From the NCBI RefSeq assembly GCF_023555495.1, contig NZ_JALCZO010000003.1, positions 434,001 through 498,000 of the forward strand: a stretch of 64,000 nt of DNA, written 5' to 3'. Positions 1 through 8,174 of this stretch are shown piece by piece (positions within the stretch are counted from its first letter, which is position 1; the number at the start of each line of letters is the position of its first letter). This DNA is from Polaribacter sp. Z022 (GTDB lineage Bacteria > Bacteroidota > Bacteroidia > Flavobacteriales > Flavobacteriaceae). Below the pieces are notes generated by a model that saw nothing but the letters and a program-made list of their open reading frames with translations, was not told the DNA's origin and did no database searches. A program made the position numbers and the translations under genes.

Positions 1-129
1 GAAGGATTTAACCCAGAAGCAGCAGGTCAAACTTCTAGTAATGCAAATACACCTCTTACAGCAGGTTATCAAAGAGGAGATGGTCCAGTAGTTAAAACTA
101 TCTCTGCAGGAATTAACTTTCAATTTTAA
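1..129 (+). CDS. SusC/RagA-like TonB-dependent receptor, C-terminal end (partial)
   Basis: The window opens inside a reading frame that ends with GINFQF and a TAA stop. A last beta-strand with a terminal phenylalanine is the usual C-terminal signature of an outer-membrane beta-barrel. A SusD gene follows only 6 bases after the stop, which is the standard SusC-SusD order in Bacteroidota. I infer that this is the 3' end of the SusC-like receptor that imports oligosaccharides together with the downstream SusD. Only 42 residues are visible, so the family assignment rests mainly on context. Confidence 0.8.
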   Translation, partial: EGFNPEAAGQTSSNANTPLTAGYQRGDGPVVKTISAGINFQF

Positions 130-135
130 TTAATT

Positions 136-1731
136 ATGAAAAATATATATAAAAATATAATAGTTGGTTTTTCTTTCTTAGCTTTATTAACAAGCTGTGA
201 GTCAGAATTAGACCTTAGTAATCCAACTGCACTTTCATTAGAAGAGTTGTTACAAACAGATGATGGTTTTAAAGCATTATCAAACGGAATTTTAGATGCA
301 TACCAAAAAGTACCAGCAAACGAATTCTTATTAACAGAATTAAGATCAGACAATGTAAGAGCTAATTCAGAAAACGGAAACTTTCCTGCAATTAGTGCTT
401 ATAATGTAGACCCAAATAATGGTGATGTTGCTACATATTATTCTAATAATATGCATGCAATTAAACATGCTAATACAATTATTGATAATAGATTTTTAGC
501 TCCTAAAAATCAACAATACACTGTAGGAGAAGCATATTTTATGAGAGCTTTATGTCATTTCAATTTAGTAAGAGCATATCAAAACATACCTTATATAGAT
601 AAAGTTTTAGATGTAACCACTAAAGAAGCATTAAACTATCCTCAATTAGCAGAAGAAGTTGTTTATGAAAAAATAATTAACGATTTTAAAACTTCAATTG
701 CTTATTTAAATGGAGCAGAAGTAAATAGTTATCGTCCTTCTAAAGGTGCTGCTATTTGTTTAGCTGCAAAAGCATATTTAAGTCAACCAAATCCTAATTA
801 TGTAGAAGCAGAACTTTTATTAGCTTCAGTTGTAGAAAACAGTGCTTCTTATAATTATAACTTAATTTATACAGAAAGATCTAATGCTAAGCAATTTGAA
901 TTTAATGCAGATCCTTTAGATTCTTCTATAGATTTATTAACAGATGCAGAATATCATGCAAACTTAGTAATGGATTTTGGTCATGTTTTTGGAAATGAAA
1001 TTTCTGACAGTTTTTCTGATGGAGCTTTAGATGGAGATTGGTCTAATAACCCAGGTTTAGAACGTAATAACGAAGTTATATTTTCTATTGCTTATGATTT
1101 AGTTAGTAGTGATAATTATGCTACTAGTGATAGTGGTTTAGATGATCAAGTAGAAACAGATTCTGAATCTCATAGTTTTGCTATGACTTTACAAGGTCCT
1201 TCTAATGGGGTTAACATTGCTACTTTAGACTTTTTAGATGTAATGAATCCGTTATTACAACCTGTAAGATTTTATGCTAGTATTAAAGCTTTATCTTATA
1301 ATCCTGCAGATATTACAAATGATACTTTTACTGCAAAATTTCCTACAGATGGAGAAATTGGAGATAATGACTGGATAGTTTTAAGATATGCAGATGTACT
1401 ATTATTGTATTCAGAAGCAATTTTAGCAGGTGGAGATTCTACTACAGATTCTAGAGCTATAGATGCTTATAATAAAGTAAGATTAAGAGCAGGTCTTGAT
1501 GAAGTAGTTGTTTTAACTAAACAAGCTTTATTAGAAGAAAGAAGAGTTGAGTTTGCTTATGAAAATCAACGTTTATATGATTTAATTCGTTTTGGAGAAG
1601 CAGATAATGTATTAAGACAATTTTCAATTGAAAATAGTTTAAACTATACTAGCGAAAAGAAATACTTACCTTTTCCTCAAAGAGAAATAGACAATTTACC
1701 TAATTTTTATTCACAAAATAGTGGATACTAA
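136..1731 (+). CDS. SusD/RagB-like outer-membrane lipoprotein
   Basis: A 531-residue surface lipoprotein. A signal peptide ends in the lipobox LTSC, with Cys21 as lipidation site. The N-terminal half has the helical, TPR-like character of SusD. The C-terminal part carries the conserved SusD stretch EERRVEFAYENQRLYDLIRFG at about residues 467-487, and the length is normal for the family. It lies directly downstream of the SusC-like receptor and upstream of two PKD lipoproteins, and the four were probably one transcript. The expected role is to capture oligosaccharides and act as the lid of the SusC channel. The glycan cannot be read from this protein; alginate is inferred from the downstream genes. 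Confidence 0.95.
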   Translation: MKNIYKNIIVGFSFLALLTSCESELDLSNPTALSLEELLQTDDGFKALSNGILDAYQKVPANEFLLTELRSDNVRANSENGNFPAISAYNVDPNNGDVATYYSNNMHAIKHANTIIDNRFLAPKNQQYTVGEAYFMRALCHFNLVRAYQNIPYIDKVLDVTTKEALNYPQLAEEVVYEKIINDFKTSIAYLNGAEVNSYRPSKGAAICLAAKAYLSQPNPNYVEAELLLASVVENSASYNYNLIYTERSNAKQFEFNADPLDSSIDLLTDAEYHANLVMDFGHVFGNEISDSFSDGALDGDWSNNPGLERNNEVIFSIAYDLVSSDNYATSDSGLDDQVETDSESHSFAMTLQGPSNGVNIATLDFLDVMNPLLQPVRFYASIKALSYNPADITNDTFTAKFPTDGEIGDNDWIVLRYADVLLLYSEAILAGGDSTTDSRAIDAYNKVRLRAGLDEVVVLTKQALLEERRVEFAYENQRLYDLIRFGEADNVLRQFSIENSLNYTSEKKYLPFPQREIDNLPNFYSQNSGY

Positions 1732-1743
1732 AATCAAATAATT

Positions 1744-2922
1744 ATGAAAAAATATTTGTATAACTTAAAATATCTTGTGTTGGGGATAATTGTATCTCTA
1801 ACATCTTGTGTAAATGATGATTTACCTGATGTAGGAGATTTAGAAGACTTTACATCACCAACGCCTTTTTATAATTTAACAGACGTAAGCTCTTCTGAGT
1901 TTGACTGTAATGATGTAGAATTATGGGCTAAATATGAGTTTAACTTTCAAGCTGGTTCTAACTTAGCTGTAAACGGAACTCAATATGATTGGTCTGTTAC
2001 TCCTTCTGATGGTGTAACAATAATAAACAAAGATTTACCAATCTTACAACAATCAATAGATGCTCAATTAGCCACTGTTGTTGCGTTAGAAAAAGAGATT
2101 GCTAAACTAGAGTTTAAAATTCCTTGTGAATCTAATACAGCTAAAGTAGCAGTTTTAGAAGCTACAATTGCAGATTTAAAAGTGCAATTAGAAACTGCAA
2201 AATCTGAAGTTACTGAAGAAGTTGCTTCAAATGTTTCTGATTTAGAAACTCAAATTGCAAATTTAGACGCTGCAACTTTTCAAGACAGAGAGTTAATCTT
2301 CTCTTTTCCAAACCCTGGTACATATACTGTTGGTTTAACAGTAACAGATAACCTTGGAAAATCTGCATATACAGAAAAATTAGTTACTGTAATTCAAGCA
2401 GTACCTACAATTCCTGTTCCAGAAATTGGAGAACCTAGTTTTGATGATGGTACTTTATTTGATGGTACTGGAGATGGTAGAGATTCTTGGAGAGCTCCTA
2501 GTAGTTCTAAATGGGGAAGTGTATTTCAAATTAACACAAAATCTGAGTTAGGTATATTACCTGATGGTTACCAAGCAGCTAAATTTCCTGCTGATGGAAC
2601 AAGAGTTGGTTATCAAGAAATAGAAGTAACTCCTGGTGCAGAATATGTATTATCTTACTTTAGTGCGTTAAATGTAGATGCTTATGGAGACATAACAGTA
2701 TCTATTATTAGTCCTAATGCAACTACTCTTGCAGAAGCAAAATTAGCGGATAACATTATTGCCACTAGAACAGAAAATAATGTTGGTAGAGTTAAAGATG
2801 TTTTCAAAAAACATGCAATTACTTTTGAAGCTGGAGATCATGAATCAGTAATAATTTTACTTACAAACTCTCCTGGAGTTGAAGGTAGATTAGATGCTTT
2901 TGACATAATTGTTAAACAATAA
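1744..2922 (+). CDS. Surface lipoprotein: PKD-like fold with coiled-coil insertion, C-terminal jelly-roll-like domain
   Basis: A 392-residue lipoprotein (lipobox LTSC, Cys22). A PKD-like beta-sandwich starts near residue 55 (YDWSVTPSDG) but its later strands (PNPGTYTVGLTVTDNLG) appear only at about residues 186-202. Between them lie about 85 residues of heptad-like, Ala/Glu/Lys/Leu-rich sequence that looks like a helical hairpin or coiled coil. Residues from about 230 to the end resemble a carbohydrate-binding-module-like jelly roll. It follows susD by 12 bases and precedes another PKD lipoprotein, so a surface glycan-binding role is likely. The helical insertion may hold the binding domain away from the membrane; that is inference. 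No catalytic motif is visible. Confidence 0.8.
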   Translation: MKKYLYNLKYLVLGIIVSLTSCVNDDLPDVGDLEDFTSPTPFYNLTDVSSSEFDCNDVELWAKYEFNFQAGSNLAVNGTQYDWSVTPSDGVTIINKDLPILQQSIDAQLATVVALEKEIAKLEFKIPCESNTAKVAVLEATIADLKVQLETAKSEVTEEVASNVSDLETQIANLDAATFQDRELIFSFPNPGTYTVGLTVTDNLGKSAYTEKLVTVIQAVPTIPVPEIGEPSFDDGTLFDGTGDGRDSWRAPSSSKWGSVFQINTKSELGILPDGYQAAKFPADGTRVGYQEIEVTPGAEYVLSYFSALNVDAYGDITVSIISPNATTLAEAKLADNIIATRTENNVGRVKDVFKKHAITFEAGDHESVIILLTNSPGVEGRLDAFDIIVKQ

Positions 2923-2944
2923 ATAGATTCTAAAATTTAAGATT

Positions 2945-4456
2945 ATGAATTATAAATTAATTAAAAAAATAAGTACTAGTATCCTTGTACTATCTACCAT
3001 ATTTTTAGGTCTAGTATCATGTTATGATAATGGATATGAAGAATATGTTCCTCCAACAGGAAATATAAACAACATTCAGCCAAGTACACTTTTTACAACA
3101 AGTACTAAAGCAGATGACAACATGTCTATTGTTTTTAGAAGTTATTCTACAGACGCTGTATCTTATCTTTGGGATTTTGGTGATGGAAATTCATCAACAG
3201 AAGCAAACCCAGACTATACTTATACAAAAGGTGGTTTATATAAAGTTAAATTAACTACAAAAAGTTCAGATGGATTACAAGCAGTAGATTCTGCTAATGT
3301 TTCTCCTATTTTAGTTGATTTTAACATCTCTAAAATTGATTCAGAAGTAACTTTCGAGAATTTAACTGATGGTGCTGATAAATTAACATGGGATTTTGGT
3401 GATGGAGATACTTTAGACTGGGATTCTGTAGACACTACTCAAGACCCAAATTTTAATCCTAAACATGCATACAAAACAGCAGATACTTTTGTAGCAACTT
3501 TAACTGCTACTAATTTTTTAGGCGTAAAAGTTTCAGTTTCAAAAAATATTGAAGGTTTAGTACTATCTACAGTTCCAGATTTTACATTTAAAACTTCATC
3601 TTTAACTGCAACATTTACAGATTCTTCTGTATTAGCTGTATCTCATAGCTGGGATTTTGGAGATGGTAATTCATCTACTGATGTTAATCCTGTACATACG
3701 TATGCTACAAGAGGTACTTATAACGTTACTTTAACAACTAAAAATGACGCAGGTGTTTCTAGAAGTATCACTAAAGCTGTACCTGTTGGTGGTGTAGAAC
3801 CAACTTTTAAAGTAATTGTTCAAAACGGAACATGTGAAATTCACGGATCAGGATCAGACTCGTCAAATACAAGTGACAATGCAGATTCTTGGGATATGAC
3901 TCCTAATAGCACATTAAATGGTGGTATTATAAGTCCTTACAGATTTGATGCTACAAATAACCCTAATGGATGGTATAATTCTGATTTAGACGCATATATT
4001 GATGGAAAATATGGTAGTTCTGAGCAACCTGGTTCATCTAGTGATGGTAATTATGTAAACGGTTCTAAAACAAGAGGTGTTAAGCTTTCTAATAGTAGTC
4101 GTAGATTATATCAAGTAGTACAAGTTGAAGCAGGTGTAGAATATACATTTACTATTCAATCTCGTTCAGAAGCAGAGGGTATTACAACTGATGTATTTAT
4201 TTTAAATAAAGAAATAACTACAGAAGATGATATTGATGCAGATGTAAATCATGCAGACGTTGATAAATACTTCCAAATTACAAACGATTATAATCCTAGT
4301 AAATCTTCATCTACTGTAGATAATTTTACTACAACTACTTTTTCATTTAAAGCTTCTGCTAATAAAGCAGTTATTTATGTAAGAGCTCTAAAAGCAATTA
4401 ATAGTAGTAACGAAGTGTTTTTTGATAATATAGACATCATAACACCAGGTTTCTAA
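2945..4456 (+). CDS. Surface lipoprotein with three PKD domains and a CBM-like C-terminus
   Basis: A 503-residue lipoprotein with lipobox LVSC (Cys26). Three PKD repeats are marked by WDFGDG at residues 76-81, 149-154 and 236-241. Residues from about 285 to 503 form a separate beta-rich region that ends in a strand pattern common to carbohydrate-binding modules (FFDNIDI near the end). Such proteins are surface glycan-binding proteins of SusC/SusD loci. It is the last gene of the SusC-SusD run: a strong hairpin follows 14 bases after the stop. No enzyme motif is seen, so binding is more likely than cleavage. Confidence 0.85.
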   Translation: MNYKLIKKISTSILVLSTIFLGLVSCYDNGYEEYVPPTGNINNIQPSTLFTTSTKADDNMSIVFRSYSTDAVSYLWDFGDGNSSTEANPDYTYTKGGLYKVKLTTKSSDGLQAVDSANVSPILVDFNISKIDSEVTFENLTDGADKLTWDFGDGDTLDWDSVDTTQDPNFNPKHAYKTADTFVATLTATNFLGVKVSVSKNIEGLVLSTVPDFTFKTSSLTATFTDSSVLAVSHSWDFGDGNSSTDVNPVHTYATRGTYNVTLTTKNDAGVSRSITKAVPVGGVEPTFKVIVQNGTCEIHGSGSDSSNTSDNADSWDMTPNSTLNGGIISPYRFDATNNPNGWYNSDLDAYIDGKYGSSEQPGSSSDGNYVNGSKTRGVKLSNSSRRLYQVVQVEAGVEYTFTIQSRSEAEGITTDVFILNKEITTEDDIDADVNHADVDKYFQITNDYNPSKSSSTVDNFTTTTFSFKASANKAVIYVRALKAINSSNEVFFDNIDIITPGF

Positions 4457-4470
4457 AATAGATTTTATAC

Positions 4471-4516
4471 AATTACACACATTATAATTAAACAATTATA
4501 ATGTGTGTAATTTTAA
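4471..4516 (+). terminator. Strong hairpin after the SusC/D operon
   Basis: A perfect 19-bp stem (4471-4489 with 4494-4512) closes a 4-base loop and is followed by a short T tract. It sits between the last PKD lipoprotein gene and the GntR regulator gene, so it should end the SusC/D transcript. The stem is A+T-rich apart from a CACACA/TGTGTG section. Confidence 0.75.
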
Positions 4517-4580
4517 AGTTATTAACTATTAATAAAAAAAATTATCTTAGCCGATTAAAATTAACATAATTTAACAAAAC

Positions 4581-5285
4581 ATGAAATTAGAGATACTAAC
4601 TAAATCCGAAAATTCTGACGTTCAAAAAGATATCGTCTCTAAAATTAGAGATCTTATTATCTTAAAAAACTTAGAACCAGGAGACAAACTACCTTCAGAA
4701 AGAATGTTATCTGAAAAGTTTGAAGTATCTAGAAGTAATGTTAGAGAATCTATTCAAAAATTAGAATTTTACGGTTTATTAAAATCTATTCCACAAAGTG
4801 GAACATTTGTAGCAAATATTGGTGCTATAGCTATGAATGGTATGATTGAAGATATTTTAAGATTAGATGAACCTGAATTTAAAGACTTAGTAGAAACTAG
4901 GATTTTATTAGAATTAAAAACAGCTAGATTAGCCGCTTTAAGAAGAACTGAAGATGATTTACTAAAATTAGAAGAAGCTCTTTTAGCATATAAAGAAAAA
5001 GTAAATAATGGTGAAGAAGCTGTACAAGAAGATTTATTATTTCATTTAGCAATTGCTAAAGCTAGTGGTAATAGTACAATGAATACTTTTATGTTAATTA
5101 TTACTCCAGAAATTATTACTAATTTTCAAAAACACCATGTTTGTGATGCTGGTTTATCTAAGAGAGGAATACTTGATCACCAAGCAATATTTGATGCAAT
5201 TAAAGACAAAAAACCACAAGTAGCTAAGCAAAAAATGAAAGAACATTTTAAAGAATTATACAATTACTGTTATAATTTAGAATAA
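4581..5285 (+). CDS. GntR-family transcriptional regulator, FadR subfamily (FCD domain)
   Basis: A 234-residue regulator. The N-terminal winged helix-turn-helix (about residues 12-80) includes the GntR signature PGDKLPSERMLSEKFEVSRS and the wing sequence SGTFV. The C-terminal all-helical FCD domain (about 90-225) keeps several His/Asp positions that often bind a metal and a carboxylate ligand in FadR-type proteins. Members of this subfamily (UxuR, ExuR, FadR) bind TGGT-n-ACCA palindromes. Two such palindromes lie downstream in the promoter of the MFS gene. I infer that it represses the uronate transporter operon, and perhaps the SusC/D operon, until a sugar acid is present. A comparable GntR regulator is known in flavobacterial alginate loci. 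It has its own weak promoter candidate (TATCTTAG at 4543-4550). Confidence 0.9.
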   Translation: MKLEILTKSENSDVQKDIVSKIRDLIILKNLEPGDKLPSERMLSEKFEVSRSNVRESIQKLEFYGLLKSIPQSGTFVANIGAIAMNGMIEDILRLDEPEFKDLVETRILLELKTARLAALRRTEDDLLKLEEALLAYKEKVNNGEEAVQEDLLFHLAIAKASGNSTMNTFMLIITPEIITNFQKHHVCDAGLSKRGILDHQAIFDAIKDKKPQVAKQKMKEHFKELYNYCYNLE

Positions 5286-5555
5286 TTAAAATTCCCTCTT
5301 GATATAGTATTGATGTAACTAATACATTTGTTTTTTAATTGAAAACAAAAACCTCTAAAGTAATTTATTCAAAATTATTACTTTTTAACTCCTCCCTAAT
5401 AATATTTTTACTATTTGTCTTTTAAATGGAAATATTTTCAATATTTCTTCCCTTAAATTAATACAATTTATTCAGTGTTAATATAAAACTACCTAACCTA
5501 TTAACAGGCTTTTATAAAATATTAACATTCTACCTATTTATTTCAGAAAAAAACA
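5286..5555. other. Noncoding spacer upstream of the transporter promoter
   Basis: This stretch has no coding frame I can support. It is very A+T-rich with short T runs after the regulator stop codon. I see no clear hairpin terminator and no RNA gene in it. The regulatory signals of the next operon begin at its right edge. Confidence 0.5.
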
Positions 5556-5563
5556 TATCTTTG
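5556..5563 (+). promoter_or_regulatory. -7 promoter box of the MFS-SDR operon
   Basis: TATCTTTG matches the Bacteroidota -7 consensus TAnnTTTG exactly. No good -33 TTG is seen at the usual distance. The predicted transcription start is near 5568, giving a leader of about 105 bases before the ATG at 5674. The last three bases of the box are also the first three of the operator. Confidence 0.7.
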
Positions 5564-5586
5564 GTAAACCAATTTGGTAAACCAAT
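5561..5586 (+). promoter_or_regulatory. Tandem GntR (FadR/UxuR-type) operator
   Basis: An exact 13-bp direct duplication of TTGGTAAACCAAT (5561-5573 and 5574-5586). Each copy is a near-palindrome with TTGGT and ACCAA arms around two A. The arms match the half-sites of the UxuR/ExuR operators and the TGGT-n-ACCA core of FadR. The first copy overlaps the -7 box, so a bound repressor would block RNA polymerase. The regulator is most likely the FadR-type protein encoded just upstream. Confidence 0.75.
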
Positions 5587-5673
5587 TTATTTAAACATAT
5601 TAAAATAAAATCTTATGTTTAGAATTGATTATTCAAATTAAAAAGTAAAATTAAACATCTAAAACCAAATAGA

Positions 5674-6960
5674 ATGAAAGTAAAAGGATTAAGGTGGTTT
5701 ATTATTGGACTTATATTTCTAGCCACAGTAATAAACTATATTGACAGAAGTGCATTAGCCATAATGTGGGGTAATGAAAATGTAGATGGTTCAATAGCAC
5801 AATCATTAGAATTGACTAAAGATCATTATAGTTACATTTTAAATATATTTATGGTAGCCTATGCATTAGGTCAACTTTTCTCAGGAAAATTATTTGACAA
5901 AGTTGGTACAAGAGTTGGTTATGTAATTAGTATTGGGGTATGGGGTTTATCTTCATTTTTACACTCTACAATTAGAGGTTTCTTTTCTTTAGCATTTTTT
6001 AGAACAACTTTAGGTTTATCTGAAGCAGGTAACTGGCCTGGGGGTGTAAAAAGTAATGCAGAATGGTTTCCTATTAAAGAACGTGCAATTGCACAAGGAT
6101 TATTTAACGCAGGGGCCTCTATTGGTTCTGTAATTGCTCCACCATTTATTGCAGCTTTATTCGTTGCTTTTGGTTGGAGAACTACTTTTATGGTAGTTGG
6201 TTCTTTTGGTATTTTTTGGATTATTCCTTGGTTATTAATTAACAAAGCAGGACCAAAAAAACACCCTTGGATTACAGAAGAAGAGCAAAAATATATAATT
6301 GAAGGTCAAAGTTTAGCAGATCAAAATGCAACAGATGATACAAAAGGAAAAACTTTAAAAGAAATTCTTTCTTACAAAGAATCTTGGTCTGTTGTAATTG
6401 GACGTTTCTTCTTAGAGCCAATTTGGTGGTTATTTGTAGGTTGGATGCCAATTTACTTATTTGACGTATATGGTTTCAATGTAAAAGAGGTTGGTATGTT
6501 TGCTTGGGTACCTTATGTAGGTGCTGCAATTGGTAGTATTGCTGGAGGATATGTTTCAGGAAAAATAATAGCTAAAACAAACTCAATTAACAAAGGAAGA
6601 AAGACTACAATTTTAATTGGAGGTATAATAATGTTAGCTGGTTTAATAGCAACAGTATTATTTGCTGATTCTGCAGAAGTGTTTGTTGCTGTTGTATTCT
6701 TTGTATTATTTGGTTTCCAATTTGCAATTAGTAATGTACAAACAATGCCAAGTGACTTTTTCAGTGGTAAATCTGTAGGTTCTTTAGCTGGACTTGCTGG
6801 TATGGTAGGTGTATTTTCAGTAATTATAATGAACTTCATTATACCAATTGTAGCAAAAGTATCTTATACACCAATATTTATCGCAATTGCAATTTTTGTA
6901 CCATTAGGTGTAGGTGCAATCTATTACTTTGCTAAAGACATAAAATCTGTAGAAGATTAA
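5674..6960 (+). CDS. MFS transporter, ExuT-like anion:cation symporter family (hexuronate-type)
   Basis: A 428-residue inner-membrane protein with about 12 hydrophobic segments and a central hydrophilic loop near residues 190-235. The first helix carries the NYIDRSALAI signature common to the anion:cation symporter (ExuT/GudP-like) branch. The GNWPGGVKSNAEWFP stretch is also typical of hexuronate transporters. It probably imports unsaturated uronate or its linear product (DEH in the alginate pathway). It forms an operon with the SDR gene 37 bases downstream and is driven by a promoter overlapped by a GntR operator. The exact substrate is inferred. Confidence 0.9.
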   Translation: MKVKGLRWFIIGLIFLATVINYIDRSALAIMWGNENVDGSIAQSLELTKDHYSYILNIFMVAYALGQLFSGKLFDKVGTRVGYVISIGVWGLSSFLHSTIRGFFSLAFFRTTLGLSEAGNWPGGVKSNAEWFPIKERAIAQGLFNAGASIGSVIAPPFIAALFVAFGWRTTFMVVGSFGIFWIIPWLLINKAGPKKHPWITEEEQKYIIEGQSLADQNATDDTKGKTLKEILSYKESWSVVIGRFFLEPIWWLFVGWMPIYLFDVYGFNVKEVGMFAWVPYVGAAIGSIAGGYVSGKIIAKTNSINKGRKTTILIGGIIMLAGLIATVLFADSAEVFVAVVFFVLFGFQFAISNVQTMPSDFFSGKSVGSLAGLAGMVGVFSVIIMNFIIPIVAKVSYTPIFIAIAIFVPLGVGAIYYFAKDIKSVED

Positions 6961-6997
6961 TAAAAATATAAAAACAACAAAATAAATAAACAACAAA

Positions 6998-7753
6998 ATG
7001 AGTAAAAAAGTAGCTGTTATAACAGGTGCTACTGGTGGAATTGGATTCCAAGTGGCAAAAAGATTAGGGCAAGATGGATATACTGTAGTTTTAAACGGTA
7101 TTGAAGATGATCAAGGAGCTAAAAGAGTTGAAGAACTAGAAGCTGAAGGTATTACTGCAGAATATATTGGTTTTGATGTTACTAGTGATGATGCTGTAAC
7201 TTCTAACATTACTGCAATTGGTGAAAAATATGGAAAAATTGATGTTCTTGTAAACAATGCAGGAGGATTAGGTGGTAGATCTCGTTTTGAAGAAATGACA
7301 ACAGAATTTTATAGATTTGTTATGGCTTTAAATCTTGATTCTGTATTTTTTGCTTCAAGAGCTGCTATCCCTTTCTTAAAGAAAGGAGAAAACCCAACTA
7401 TTATTAACTATACATCTAATGCTGGATGGAATGCTGGTGGACCTGGTGCAGGAGTTTATGGAACTTCTAAAGCTGGTGTACATGCAATTACTAGAGCATT
7501 AGCTAAAGATTTAGCTGAATATGGAATTAGAGTTAATGCAGTATCTCCTGGTACTATTGATACTCCTTTCCATGCTCAAATTAAAGCAACAAAACCAGAA
7601 GTTTTTGCTTCTTGGGCTAACAACATTATGTTAGGTAGATTAGGACAACCTGAAGAAGTAGCTTCTGTTGTTTCTTTCTTAGCTAGTAAAGATGCTGCAT
7701 TTATTACTGCAGAAACTATCCAAATTGGTGGTGGACAAGCATTAGGTATCTAA
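6998..7753 (+). CDS. Short-chain dehydrogenase/reductase (candidate uronate/DEH reductase)
   Basis: A 251-residue classical SDR. The NAD(P)-binding TGATGGIG motif is at residues 9-16, NNAG is near residue 87, and the catalytic YxxxK is Tyr154-Lys158 with a serine about 13 residues upstream. The fold is complete and of normal length. It shares the operon of the MFS transporter, under the GntR operator. In flavobacterial alginate loci an SDR in this position reduces DEH (4-deoxy-L-erythro-5-hexoseulose uronate) to KDG. That role fits but is inferred from context; KduD-like or gluconate dehydrogenase functions are alternatives. A strong terminator follows. Confidence 0.9.
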   Translation: MSKKVAVITGATGGIGFQVAKRLGQDGYTVVLNGIEDDQGAKRVEELEAEGITAEYIGFDVTSDDAVTSNITAIGEKYGKIDVLVNNAGGLGGRSRFEEMTTEFYRFVMALNLDSVFFASRAAIPFLKKGENPTIINYTSNAGWNAGGPGAGVYGTSKAGVHAITRALAKDLAEYGIRVNAVSPGTIDTPFHAQIKATKPEVFASWANNIMLGRLGQPEEVASVVSFLASKDAAFITAETIQIGGGQALGI

Positions 7754-7778
7754 TAAATAATACATAAATTAGGACTAT

Positions 7779-7814
7779 AAACCTCTTTGTAATATTACAA
7801 AGAGGTTTTTTTAT
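7779..7814 (+). terminator. Rho-independent terminator after the SDR gene
   Basis: A perfect inverted repeat with 15-base arms (7779-7793 and 7794-7808), folding as a stem around AATATT, runs straight into seven T. It ends the MFS-SDR operon. Confidence 0.9.
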
Positions 7815-7870
7815 TCTAAACACTTACAAGTCAACACTTTTAATTTTTCATAAAAAATATTAAAGCATAA

Positions 7871-7902
7871 AAAAAGCCTTATCATAAATGATAAGGCTTT
7901 TT
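7871..7902 (-). terminator. Terminator of the tRNA-Asn gene
   Basis: A perfect 14-bp stem (7871-7884 with 7889-7902) with a TAAA loop. It lies directly beyond the 3' end of the minus-strand tRNA and has T-rich ends in both directions, so it may also stop plus-strand transcripts. Confidence 0.85.
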
Positions 7903-7903
7903 G

Positions 7904-7977
7904 CTCCCCCTCTTGGACTCGAACCAAGGACCCTCTGATTAACAGTCAGATGCTCTAACCAACTGAGCTAAGGAGGA
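7904..7977 (-). tRNA. tRNA-Asn (anticodon GTT)
   Basis: The minus strand folds into a full cloverleaf: acceptor arms TCCTCCT and AGGGGGA, D-arm sequence AGCTCAGTTGGTTAGAGC, the anticodon loop with GTT (complement at 7941-7943), and T-arm GGTTCGAGTCC. The discriminator base is G and CCA is not encoded. A TATATTTG -7 box lies upstream at 8010-8017. Confidence 0.97.
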
Positions 7978-8009
7978 GTTTGCATCACAATATTTGTGTT
8001 TTGCGAGTG

Positions 8010-8017
8010 CAAATATA
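8010..8017 (-). promoter_or_regulatory. -7 box of tRNA-Asn
   Basis: TATATTTG on the minus strand is an exact TAnnTTTG match, placed 33 bases before the tRNA 5' end. The short leader between them contains a small ACAAATATTGT palindrome. Confidence 0.65.
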
Positions 8018-8127
8018 TACCTTTTTAGAATATACACAAACACTTTTCGAAAAAATATTAAAAAAAAACAAAAAAAAAAATTTTGTATAAAACTAGCCAA
8101 ATAAATAACGTTTTATGACAAATATCG

Positions 8128-8135
8128 TATTTTTG
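8128..8135 (+). promoter_or_regulatory. -7 box of sucA
   Basis: TATTTTTG is an exact TAnnTTTG match, about 40 bases before the sucA start codon. The predicted leader is about 35 bases. Confidence 0.6.
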
Positions 8136-8174
8136 TTCATCTCGATAGCTTATTAAAAAAGCATAAACAATACT

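Noticed and set aside
5919..6245. Minus-strand frame inside the MFS gene
   Set aside because: It is antisense to a clear transporter gene, with no start context or recognisable domain.
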